Source of the DNA: CAZKRU01 sp964555235
GTDB taxonomy: Bacteria; Verrucomicrobiota; Verrucomicrobiia; Methylacidiphilales; CAMAQI01
Length of the DNA: 64,000 nt
Assembly (NCBI GenBank): GCA_964555235.1
Contig: CAZKRU010000005.1
Location: forward strand, 15,203 to 79,202
Direction: 5' to 3'
Part shown: positions 9,058-15,816 of the stretch, one piece after another
Layout of the letters: each line of letters starts with the position of its first letter
Position numbering within the stretch: position 1 is the stretch's first letter
Notes under the pieces: generated by a model
Database searches by the model: none
Told to the model about the DNA's origin: nothing
What the model saw: only the letters and a program-made list of their open reading frames with translations
Translations under genes and position numbers: made by a program

Positions 9058-9131
9058 GGTCCCGTAGCTCAGATGGATAGAGCGAAGGTTTCCTAAACCT
9101 CAGGTCGGGCGTTCGACTCGCCCCGGGACCA
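9058..9131 (+). tRNA. tRNA-Arg(CCT)
   Basis: This is a 74-nt cloverleaf. The acceptor stem GGTCCCG/CGGGACC pairs fully, the D arm is GCTC-AGATGGATA-GAGC, the anticodon loop is TTCCTAA with anticodon CCT, and the T arm is GGGCG-TTCGACT-CGCCC. CCA is not encoded. The first pair of the anticodon stem is an A-C mismatch. It lies 56 nt after ccoI. Confidence 0.95.
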
Positions 9132-9236
9132 AACTTCTCCCCATCGGGGTTGCGCCCCCGTTGAAACTTCAATGATCTGCTTTCTTTCAAATGGATTGTG
9201 TTTGGGTGTTATTTAAAATATAAATCCATTTCTCGA

Positions 9237-9395
9237 ATGTTCTCTCAATTTCGAAAAACGGTAGGGGCTCTGCTGTTGTTGACGATGACACTTGTCTACT
9301 CGGATGAGGTCAAGGTTTGGTCTCCCAAAGTCTTAGAGCCCGTGGCGGTGCGATTGTTTAAAAAAGAGCAAGTTCTGAAGATATTTCTTACTTAA
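9237..9395 (+). CDS. hypothetical small secreted protein
   Basis: A 52-codon frame from ATG 9237 starts MFSQFRKTVGALLLLTMTLVYSDE, a plausible signal peptide, followed by about 30 residues with no recognisable domain. There is no clear ribosome binding site. It may be a remnant of a longer gene or not translated. The remaining sequence between the tRNA and 9570 holds only the palindrome at 9480. Confidence 0.3.
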   Translation: MFSQFRKTVGALLLLTMTLVYSDEVKVWSPKVLEPVAVRLFKKEQVLKIFLT

Positions 9396-9479
9396 TCCGA
9401 AGCGGTGGCGTCTCTACTAGTGGGATAATAAACGAGTTCAACGTTTTTCCTTTCTTGATCTGTCACAAGGAGGTCTCAC

Positions 9480-9497
9480 ATGGGGCAAACACCCCAT
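9480..9497 (+). promoter_or_regulatory. GGGG/CCCC palindrome, copy 1
   Basis: ATGGGG-CAAACA-CCCCAT is an 18-nt palindrome ending 73 nt before the Thivi_2564 gene start. It belongs to the eight-copy family of this locus and is nearly identical to copy 5 at 12384 (ATGGGG-CGAATA-CCCCAT). Confidence 0.6.
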
Positions 9498-9570
9498 AGA
9501 GTGATGAGTGATGTTGCGGGTATTGTTACGTGATGATAAAAATCAATCGTTTTCAAAATGGAGACCACTC

Positions 9571-9768
9571 ATGTCTCTAATCTCTCTTGTCGTAACGCTG
9601 ATCGTCATTGGAGTATTGCTCGGGCTGGTTAATACCTACATCCCGATGGACGGAAAAATCAAAAATATCTTAAATGCCGTCGTTGTGATCTGTGTGGTGG
9701 TTTGGTTGCTTTACGCCTTTGGGCTTGCTGATTTTGCGCAAAATCTCCGTGTTCCACGCGTGAGATAG
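9571..9768 (+). CDS. Thivi_2564 family membrane protein
   Basis: This 65-residue protein has two hydrophobic helices around the conserved motif LVNTYIPMDGKIKNILNAVVVI, which I recognise as the Thivi_2564 family of small inner-membrane proteins of unknown function. The frame extends upstream to 9508, but ATG 9571 matches the family start (MSLISLVVTL) and has GGAG upstream. A regulatory palindrome precedes it, which suggests stress induction. Confidence 0.8.
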   Translation: MSLISLVVTLIVIGVLLGLVNTYIPMDGKIKNILNAVVVICVVVWLLYAFGLADFAQNLRVPRVR

Positions 9769-9783
9769 AGTGGAGGGTTTGAG

Positions 9784-10092
9784 GTGAAAATTTTGAATCA
9801 AACAATTTCAAAACCGTTCTGGAATTCGAGAAGTCAACTTTTCTTCGGCTCTCGAGAACTTTTGGAAAAAGTTGATCTTGCAATCGAATTTTATGTGGAC
9901 GGAATTGCAAAACGAATTATCGAGCTCAGAGGCTTTACAGGGTTTACGGAAGAAGCAATTCACTTGATTCAGCGAATCGAGCGAGCACGAGCGATTCATC
10001 TGGTCGACATGGCTTGGATTAAGACGATGGGAGATCTCCTTGAAGAAGCGGAGCGCCTACTTGCAGAGAAATGCTTTCAGAGGAATGCTTAA
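9784..10092 (+). CDS. hypothetical protein, helical
   Basis: This encodes 102 residues from GTG 9784, with GGAGG about eight bases upstream and only 15 nt after the previous stop, so probably co-transcribed. The second half is predicted helical and charged (EEAIHLIQRIERARAIHLVDMAWIKTMGDLLEEAERLLAEK). There is no signal peptide or membrane segment. I do not recognise the family. Confidence 0.6.
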   Translation: MKILNQTISKPFWNSRSQLFFGSRELLEKVDLAIEFYVDGIAKRIIELRGFTGFTEEAIHLIQRIERARAIHLVDMAWIKTMGDLLEEAERLLAEKCFQRNA

Positions 10093-10095
10093 CTA

Positions 10096-10170
10096 TTGGT
10101 AGGGCGGGGTCGATGACCCCGCCGTTCCGGGTTTTACGGAGCGGACCAATCATCGATCGGTCCCTACCAA
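10096..10170. repeat. intergenic palindromic repeat
   Basis: Outer arms TTGGTAGGG and CCCTACCAA (10096-10104 and 10162-10170) are perfect inverted repeats. An inner hairpin GCGGGGTC-GAT-GACCCCGC lies at 10104-10122. The left half recurs in variant form at 23381, and a right-half-like GCGTCCCTACCA occurs at 12311. This looks like a dispersed REP/MITE-like element; it may also act as a terminator. Confidence 0.55.
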
Positions 10171-10181
10171 ATCGCAATTTC

Positions 10182-10198
10182 ATAGGGTTACACCCCAT
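10182..10198 (+). promoter_or_regulatory. GGGT/ACCCC palindrome, copy 2
   Basis: ATAGGGT-TAC-ACCCCAT is a 7-3-7 palindrome with one mismatch, ending 89 nt before ATG 10288. It has the same core as copies at 15178 and 18896. Confidence 0.6.
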
Positions 10199-10287
10199 AG
10201 GAACCATCAGTTGATGTTGCTAGCTTGAGGGGAGTGATAGAGAAAAAGCTCTTCACGGAAAATTATAACCCGGAAAAAATAAAAATT

Positions 10288-10521
10288 ATGAATCGAAACC
10301 AACAAATCATTCTAGCTGCCTCTGCCGCGTCATTGATGGCGTTCACGGCATTTGCCTTGGAGTCATCCAGTACCAGTACCGAAGAAACAAAAGTCAAAAC
10401 ACACGTGACGACAAGTCCTGATAACACGGTGAAGAGTGAACTCCACGCGCCAACCATAGCACAGGCAGTGCCAACACGTTTAAGCAACCAGACAAGCTTC
10501 TCGGGAATTGAACGCTCCTGA
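10288..10521 (+). CDS. hypothetical secreted protein
   Basis: This encodes 77 residues. The first 24 (MNRNQQIILAASAASLMAFTAFALE) form a signal peptide, and the rest is a low-complexity Ser/Thr-rich chain without cysteines or known domain. I start at ATG 10288, the codon giving the clean signal; the upstream frame (TTG 10225) adds nothing conserved. It follows palindrome copy 2. Confidence 0.5.
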   Translation: MNRNQQIILAASAASLMAFTAFALESSSTSTEETKVKTHVTTSPDNTVKSELHAPTIAQAVPTRLSNQTSFSGIERS

Positions 10522-10981
10522 ATTAATCTTACCTCTTGAGAATGGTTTCTTTTCGCGCAGCATTCCCCTTGGGAAAATGACCATTTTCAATCCCTCAGAT
10601 CTTCGTAAGCAAAGTTACCCTACCTCAAACTAAACACACCAGCTCCATGCCCGCCTCGGAGAGTTGTCTCGGTTAACCGGTCTTCATCCAAATGGCGTTG
10701 CCCCGACAACGGGTCGAGGTAAAGGGCTGAATCGGATGTTGATTCAAATTCGATGAGATGTGCGACTTGTTGATCTATGTGTACGGCGAGGTAAGCAGAT
10801 GCTTAAAATCTTTCAAGAGTGGAAGTTAGCACCTTGCCAAACAACAGGGAAAAGCTCAAAAAAAGGCACCGGGGACGTATCCCGTTTTCCGACTTTTGAG
10901 AAAGCCTAGCGAAATGAGAGCGGATCCGTCGCGAAGGATCTGCAATCGTTTTTGGGTGACCTTCATTTTTAGCCGCTTACA
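10522..10981. other. 460-nt gap without recognisable gene
   Basis: No convincing start-to-stop gene is seen. On the minus strand, about 10635-10800 reads as an uninterrupted coding-like stretch (...ALYLDPLSGQRHLDEDRLTETTLRGG...) that begins right after a stop codon and has no start, so it may be a gene remnant. Near 10600 there is an AT-rich patch. Confidence 0.35.
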
Positions 10982-11839
10982 TCAAAGCAGCGTGATCTCG
11001 ACATACTCCGGGGTAGAATTGGCAAGACGATTCACTTCGCTCTCCTCTCCCACGTAAATATCGATGACGGGATCTTTTCCTGCAGAAGCTTTTCTCGATT
11101 TCACGGCGGTTCCGGTATCCTCGACTCGATGAACTCCAAAACCGGGAATATGAATCCATGTCCCATAGGGAAAAAGCGTTGGATCTGCGGCAACGGTTCT
11201 TCCGAGTTTTGCCTGTAACACTTCACGCCAGGCAACACGCGAGCCCCATTGATCATCCTTTCCTGAGTAAAACGTAAGTCGGACGCGCACTTTTTTAGCT
11301 ACAGGTTGAACTTGTTGAGACAAAAGGGCCTCTACCACAGGCGCCATGGAAGCTTCTTGAGCTTGAAGTGGAACGGTGGTTGGAACGGGTGCAGGAGGAG
11401 TGACTTCGGTGAGGGATAAAATCGGTAAAACTTCAGGTTGCTCCAGACTTTCAATGGGGAGCATCGGGGGCTCTGCGGTAACAACCGTGATGCTTGGTGT
11501 TTCGGATTCACTGGAGTCAGAAAAAGGCACTTCCTCATTTTCATCGGCGAGCGTTGGGGAAAGTGTTTCCACAATTACCGGAGTTGCCAATGAGAGGGCA
11601 ATCGGCTCGGACGGCTCGACCGGTAGTAATCCATCAGAAAGCTTTAAGTCGAAAGGAGGCTCGTCGCAGGAAGGAAGTGGCTTCAGGAGAAAGACGAAAG
11701 GTTTGAAGGACTCACGAGGCTTTGTCACGATGAATGGAGAATTCGATAACTCTCCTTCAGGAGCCGCAAAAAGTGCTTTTCCTGGAATGACAAGAAATGT
11801 TGTGAGAGCGACAAGCTTCGAGAGTTTTTTTGTTTTCAT
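10982..11839 (-). CDS. 3D domain-containing secreted protein
   Basis: This encodes 285 residues. A signal peptide (MKTKKLSKLVALTTFLVIPGKALFA) is followed by a long Pro/Glu/Ser-rich linker to about residue 175 and a C-terminal 3D domain (VRVRLTFYSGKDDQWGSR... to DTGTAVKSRKASAGKDPVIDIYVG). 3D domains, named for three conserved aspartates, occur in MltA and in YabE/Rpf-type cell-wall enzymes, so a role in peptidoglycan is likely. The frame extends upstream to 11938, but ATG 11839 gives the signal peptide. Palindrome copy 3 lies 58 nt upstream on this strand. Confidence 0.75.
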   Translation of the reverse strand: MKTKKLSKLVALTTFLVIPGKALFAAPEGELSNSPFIVTKPRESFKPFVFLLKPLPSCDEPPFDLKLSDGLLPVEPSEPIALSLATPVIVETLSPTLADENEEVPFSDSSESETPSITVVTAEPPMLPIESLEQPEVLPILSLTEVTPPAPVPTTVPLQAQEASMAPVVEALLSQQVQPVAKKVRVRLTFYSGKDDQWGSRVAWREVLQAKLGRTVAADPTLFPYGTWIHIPGFGVHRVEDTGTAVKSRKASAGKDPVIDIYVGEESEVNRLANSTPEYVEITLL

Positions 11840-11897
11840 AATGCCTTGTTTGATTCCTTCAGATGGAGAAGAATGCGCCCATTCGTCTGCCTGTGCA

Positions 11898-11914
11898 ATG
11901 GGGGATAACCCTAC
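11898..11914 (-). promoter_or_regulatory. GGGT/CCCC palindrome, copy 3
   Basis: Read on the minus strand this is GTAGGGTTATCCCCCAT, oriented toward the 3D-domain gene and ending 58 nt before its start. It is the most diverged copy (C for A at one core position). Confidence 0.5.
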
Positions 11915-11926
11915 CATCAGTCGAGA

Positions 11927-11943
11927 GGGGGGTAACACCCCAT
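11927..11943 (+). promoter_or_regulatory. GGGT/ACCCC palindrome, copy 4
   Basis: GGGGGGTAACACCCCAT ends 39 nt before ATG 11983. Copies 3 and 4 lie back to back in the divergent gap, each pointing at its own gene. Confidence 0.6.
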
Positions 11944-11982
11944 GGTGCTATTTTGTGGATTCCCCTATTGTGTTAAATACCT

Positions 11983-12288
11983 ATGGAAAAAAAGAAACAA
12001 TTTGCACAGTTTTATCTGGGATTGAGGGAATCAAATTTGGATGAATTTCCTAAAGGGTGTAAGACCTGTAAAAAGACGTTTCAAACGTTGGATGATTTTT
12101 TAAATGAGACGGTTGAAATCCCTGCTTCCACAGGATTGATTGAGGTAGAAGTTTTTCCGGAAAGTCCGGTCGGACTTTGGAGAAATTGTTTATGCGGGTC
12201 GACGCTCTTGGTGCTTTGTGATGATCGAAGGGATCCCTCCGAAGAGGCGGCTCGTCAAAGACGAATTTTTAGTAAATGCCTGAATTAA
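11983..12288 (+). CDS. hypothetical protein with two CxxC-type motifs
   Basis: This encodes 101 residues, soluble. GCKTCKKTF near residue 28 and NCLCGSTL near residue 75 could form a zinc ribbon. No family recognised. It lies upstream of the hybrid histidine kinase in the same orientation, each with its own palindrome. Confidence 0.6.
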   Translation: MEKKKQFAQFYLGLRESNLDEFPKGCKTCKKTFQTLDDFLNETVEIPASTGLIEVEVFPESPVGLWRNCLCGSTLLVLCDDRRDPSEEAARQRRIFSKCLN

Positions 12289-12383
12289 AGCTTCGGATGC
12301 CTACGGAGAGGCGTCCCTACCATTAATACAAATGACCTCAACAGTCATCATGAGCAACGGTTGGAACTGAATGACACTTTTCA

Positions 12384-12401
12384 ATGGGGCGAATACCCCA
12401 T
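12384..12401 (+). promoter_or_regulatory. GGGG/CCCC palindrome, copy 5
   Basis: ATGGGG-CGAATA-CCCCAT ends 35 nt before the histidine kinase start, at the same spacing as copies 4, 6, 7 and 8. Confidence 0.6.
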
Positions 12402-12436
12402 AGCTTCTGCGGTGCGTCCCCGCGTAGCTTGGGGAG

Positions 12437-15031
12437 ATGATACTAGAAGAGATTCATGATCTGGAAGGCGAAACAAAGCGATCCCTAGAACTTCGACCCG
12501 ATGAGGTTGGAGAGGATGTGGACTCAAGCTCACCGGTGTTAAGTAAGACCACAGGGGAAGCGCTTACCGAAATTCGCCGTGAAGAAGCTCTACTCAAGAC
12601 AGGGGCATTACAGAGCGCCATTTTCAACAGTGCGAATTTCTCGAGTATCGCGACCGATGCGAAGGGGGTTATCCAAATTTTCAACGTAGGTGCGGAGCGG
12701 ATGCTTGGCTATGCCGCCGCCGACGTGATGAATAAGATCACGCCAGCAGATATTTCAGATCCTCAAGAAGTGATCGCACGTGCGAAGGCGTTGAGTATCG
12801 AACTTTCGACTCCGATCACGCCGGGCTTCGAAGCCTTGGTCTTTAAAGCGTCACGCGGGATTGAAGATATTTACGAGCTGACCTATATTCGAAAAGATGG
12901 GAGTCGCTTTCCTGCAGTGGTTTCGGTTACTGCGCTGCGCGACGCACAAAATTCGATCATCGGTTATCTGTTGATCGGCACCGACAATACCGCGCGTAAA
13001 CAGGCGGAAGAGGCGCTGCTCAAGGCCGGGGCCTTGCAGAGTGCGATTTTCAACAGTGCGAATTTCTCGAGTATTGCGACCGACGCGAAAGGGGTCATTC
13101 AAATTTTCAACGTCGGAGCGGAGCGGATGCTCGGTTATGCGGCCGCCGATGTGATGAATAAGATTACGCCGGCCGACATTTCAGATCCGCAAGAGGTGAT
13201 CGCACGAGCTCAGGCGTTAAGCGTGGAGCTAGCGACGCCCATTACGCCGGGTTTCGAGGCGCTGGTGTTTAAGGCTTCACGTGGGATTGAAGATATCTAC
13301 GAGCTGACTTACATCCGAAAAGACGGCAGTCGTTTCCCTGCGGTGGTGTCGGTTACGGCATTGCGCGATGCACAAAACACCATCATCGGCTATTTGTTGA
13401 TCGGTACCGACAATACCGCACGCAAACAGGTCGAGGCTGAGCAGAAAAAATTGGATCAACGATTGCGAGACCAACAGTTTTACACGCGCTCACTGATCGA
13501 GTCTAACGTCGATGCGCTGATGACGACGGATCCATCCGGCATAATTTCAGATGTTAACAAGCAGATGGAGGAGCTCACGGGGTGTACTCGTGACGAGCTT
13601 ATCGGTGCGCCCTTTAAGAGTTTTTTCACCGATCCGGAGCGAGCTGAATCAGGGATCAAACAGGTGCTGAGTGAAAAGAAAGTGACCAATTACGAGCTCA
13701 CAGCACGTGATCGAGAGGGGAAGGAAACGGTTGTTTCTTACAATGCAACGACATTCTACGACCGTGACAGAACCCTGCAGGGCGTCTTTGCTGCGGCGCG
13801 TGATATCACCGAACGTAAATTTCTCGATCAATCGCTCCAGGAAACGAATGCGGCGTTGGAGAGGGCCAAGTCTGCTGCAGAGAAAGCCAATCTCGCGAAA
13901 TCGGACTTCCTTTCCAGTATGAGTCATGAGCTTCGCAGTCCGCTCAATGCGATCCTCGGATTCGCACAATTGATGGAGTCAGCCTCTCCAGTGCCGACAG
14001 ATTCGCAGAAGGAAAGTATTGCCCAGATTCTCCAGGCGGGCTGGCATCTCCTGAAGTTAATCAACGAAATCCTTGATCTCGCAGTGATCGAGTCTGGAAA
14101 AGTTTCTCTATCACTGGAATCCGTTTCATTGTCGGAGATCTTGTCCGAATGTCAGGCGATGATGGAATCGCAGGCGCAGCAACGCGGTATTCGCATGACC
14201 TTTCCACAATTCGATGCCCCGCTCTTTGTGAATGCCGATCGAACTCGCTTGAAGCAAATTGTCATTAACTTACTTTCCAATGCGATCAAATACAACAAGG
14301 AGCAAGGAAGTGTGATCGTCCAATGTACAGTTTGTTCCCCCGAACGCACTCGCATCAGTATCAAGGATACCGGTGTCGGATTGCCGCCAGAAAAGCTGGA
14401 GCAACTCTTCCAACCGTTCAATCGGCTTGGTCAGGAATCGGGTGGAGTGGTCGGCACGGGGATCGGTTTGGTGGTGACGAAGCGATTGACCGAACTCATG
14501 GAGGGAGCCCTTGGTGTTGAAAGTACGGTCGGGGAGGGGAGTTTGTTTTGGTGCGAACTGAACGCGGCAGTCGCACCGCAACTTGCCGAACCAAGTGACG
14601 GAGATGAGGCGTTTGTCCTCCCTCAATTACCCGATGGAGTGCCGTGGCGCACGCTTCTTTATGTTGAGGACAATCCGGCGAATATGAAACTGATTGAGCA
14701 ACTGATTGCGCGCCATTCTGATTTGCGAATGTTGACTGCAATTAATGCACCACTTGGCATTGAGCTCGCCCGCACCACTCTACCGACTGTAATTCTCATG
14801 GATATCAACCTTCCAGGAATTAGTGGAATCGAAGCCTTGGCGATCTTGCGCGAAAATCCAGTGACCGCTCATATTCCCGTGATTGCTCTCAGCGCGAATG
14901 CGATGTTGCGAGATATTCAGTTGGGCATCGATGCAGGATTTTTCCATTACCTCACTAAGCCGATCAAGGTCAAAGAGTTTATGGATACACTGAACGCAGC
15001 GCTGGAATTTGCTGAAAAAGATACGAGATGA
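12437..15031 (+). CDS. hybrid sensor histidine kinase, PAS-PAS-PAS-HisKA-HATPase-REC
   Basis: This 864-residue cytoplasmic kinase has no membrane segment. Two PAS domains of 142 residues (49-190 and 191-332) are almost identical in protein sequence. A third, different PAS (about 345-460) follows, then HisKA with H497 in SHELRSP, HATPase_c with NLLSNAIKYN and DTGVGLPPEKLEQLF, and a receiver domain with D789 in LMDINLPG. It probably senses a soluble or redox cue and signals through its receiver to an unseen partner. ATG 12437 has GGGGAG directly upstream. It may control the palindrome-bearing genes around it (inference from proximity). Confidence 0.92.
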   Translation: MILEEIHDLEGETKRSLELRPDEVGEDVDSSSPVLSKTTGEALTEIRREEALLKTGALQSAIFNSANFSSIATDAKGVIQIFNVGAERMLGYAAADVMNKITPADISDPQEVIARAKALSIELSTPITPGFEALVFKASRGIEDIYELTYIRKDGSRFPAVVSVTALRDAQNSIIGYLLIGTDNTARKQAEEALLKAGALQSAIFNSANFSSIATDAKGVIQIFNVGAERMLGYAAADVMNKITPADISDPQEVIARAQALSVELATPITPGFEALVFKASRGIEDIYELTYIRKDGSRFPAVVSVTALRDAQNTIIGYLLIGTDNTARKQVEAEQKKLDQRLRDQQFYTRSLIESNVDALMTTDPSGIISDVNKQMEELTGCTRDELIGAPFKSFFTDPERAESGIKQVLSEKKVTNYELTARDREGKETVVSYNATTFYDRDRTLQGVFAAARDITERKFLDQSLQETNAALERAKSAAEKANLAKSDFLSSMSHELRSPLNAILGFAQLMESASPVPTDSQKESIAQILQAGWHLLKLINEILDLAVIESGKVSLSLESVSLSEILSECQAMMESQAQQRGIRMTFPQFDAPLFVNADRTRLKQIVINLLSNAIKYNKEQGSVIVQCTVCSPERTRISIKDTGVGLPPEKLEQLFQPFNRLGQESGGVVGTGIGLVVTKRLTELMEGALGVESTVGEGSLFWCELNAAVAPQLAEPSDGDEAFVLPQLPDGVPWRTLLYVEDNPANMKLIEQLIARHSDLRMLTAINAPLGIELARTTLPTVILMDINLPGISGIEALAILRENPVTAHIPVIALSANAMLRDIQLGIDAGFFHYLTKPIKVKEFMDTLNAALEFAEKDTR
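12581..13432 (+). repeat. tandem duplication of a PAS-encoding unit (2 x 426 bp)
   Basis: Units 12581-13006 and 13007-13432 encode nearly the same 142 residues (e.g. IFNSANFSSIATDAKGVIQI in both) but differ at many third codon positions. The protein has thus been conserved while synonymous sites drifted. Confidence 0.9.
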
Positions 15032-15073
15032 CGATCATCCGGTAACGCCCGGACCCATCTGTTTTTTAATCAG

Positions 15074-15138
15074 AAACTCACGAACTCAGAAAAAATGAGA
15101 GAGCACTCTGCTTCTTTGCCTCATGAGTTCCTGAGTTT
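15074..15138. repeat. long inverted repeat after histidine kinase
   Basis: AAACTCACGAACTCA (15074-15088) and TGAGTTCCTGAGTTT (15124-15138) pair at 14 of 15 positions around a 35-nt loop. It may act as a terminator of the kinase gene or be an intergenic repeat; there is no U tract directly after it. Confidence 0.45.
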
Positions 15139-15177
15139 CAAATCTTTTCGAAACCATGAGATTAATTGCAATGTCTA

Positions 15178-15194
15178 GGAGGGTTATACCCCAT
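15178..15194 (+). promoter_or_regulatory. GGGT/ACCCC palindrome, copy 6
   Basis: GGAGGGTTATACCCCAT ends 37 nt before the dodecin start, exactly the spacing seen before osmC (copy 7). Confidence 0.65.
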
Positions 15195-15231
15195 AGCACC
15201 ACTAAGTCGTTCAGGTAGATTGTTGGTATAT

Positions 15232-15441
15232 ATGAAAAACCAAGTCTACAAACTCATCGAAATTACCGGCACTTCAACGACTTCCATGGAAGACGCAGTG
15301 AACCGAGGGATTCAGCGTGCTCATAAAACGGTTAAGGATCTTTGTTGGTTTCAAGTGGTTGAAACACGCGGAAGCATTAACAAAGGAAAAGTGGATCATT
15401 GGCAGGTGACCATCAAAGTTGGATTTTGCGTGAAAGCCTGA
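15232..15441 (+). CDS. dodecin family flavin-binding protein
   Basis: This 69-residue protein with the dodecin fold signature (VYKLIEITGTSTTSMEDAVNRGIQRAHKTVKDLCWFQVVETRG, then W-VTIKVGF) forms dodecameric shells that bind flavins or CoA and buffer them under oxidative stress (family knowledge). ATG 15232 is the family start; the longer frame from 15166 would run through the regulatory palindrome. There is no obvious Shine-Dalgarno sequence. Confidence 0.9.
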   Translation: MKNQVYKLIEITGTSTTSMEDAVNRGIQRAHKTVKDLCWFQVVETRGSINKGKVDHWQVTIKVGFCVKA

Positions 15442-15449
15442 GAACGACC

Positions 15450-15662
15450 ATGAGTCTACTTAAATCAGAAGTACCGGTTGTTGAAAAAAATTTCGACAAG
15501 GATCTCAAAACATTTGAACGCCTCCCAGACAAAACGAAGGAATTAGAGCTTCTCAGGGATCAAGGAGAGAAGTCGATTGGTCAGGCCTGCGCGAACCTCA
15601 ATAAAATGATCTGGGAGAAGTCCAAACAAGCTCCGATCCGGCCGATTTGGTTGTTGTTGTAA
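15450..15662 (+). CDS. hypothetical protein downstream of dodecin
   Basis: This encodes 70 residues, mostly charged and helical (VEKNFDKDLKTFERLPDKTKELELLRDQGEKSIGQACANLNKMIWEKSK), eight nt after the dodecin stop and so probably in one transcript. The frame is open from 15399, but ATG 15450 fits the operon spacing. Family not recognised. Confidence 0.55.
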   Translation: MSLLKSEVPVVEKNFDKDLKTFERLPDKTKELELLRDQGEKSIGQACANLNKMIWEKSKQAPIRPIWLLL

Positions 15663-15700
15663 CAAGGGAGAGGTTCATCGCGAGAGGATCTTTTACATCG

Positions 15701-15744
15701 ATGGACAGGATTTACAGGATGTAATCATGTTGATCCTGTTCATT
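15701..15744. repeat. ACAGGAT intergenic repeat, copy A
   Basis: Two tandem ACAGGAT words and a facing ATCCTGT make a hairpin in the gap before the P-type ATPase. A related hairpin lies at 18848-18875. They look like members of a dispersed repeat family. Confidence 0.5.
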
Positions 15745-15816
15745 TGAAAACAACGCTTATTTGCAGTTTGTCCCTCGTGCTTGACGTGTTTTATCGATTA
15801 TTAAATCTTGCTTCTC

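Noticed and set aside
8882..9190. 102-codon minus-strand frame with GASRTPDLRFRKPSLYPSELRDRGG
   Set aside because: This is the antisense translation of tRNA-Arg(CCT), a well-known artefact, and it overlaps the end of ccoI.
11376..12044. 222-codon plus-strand frame opposite the 3D-domain gene
   Set aside because: It is the reverse reading of the Ser/Pro/Glu-rich linker; the minus-strand protein has a signal peptide and a known domain.
15200..15224. TAGnTTG-like word 21-23 nt after several regulatory palindromes, as a possible -10 box
   Set aside because: Spacing and sequence vary among copies, and before osmC the same position is a clear ribosome binding site (AAGGTGAT), so I do not claim a bipartite promoter.
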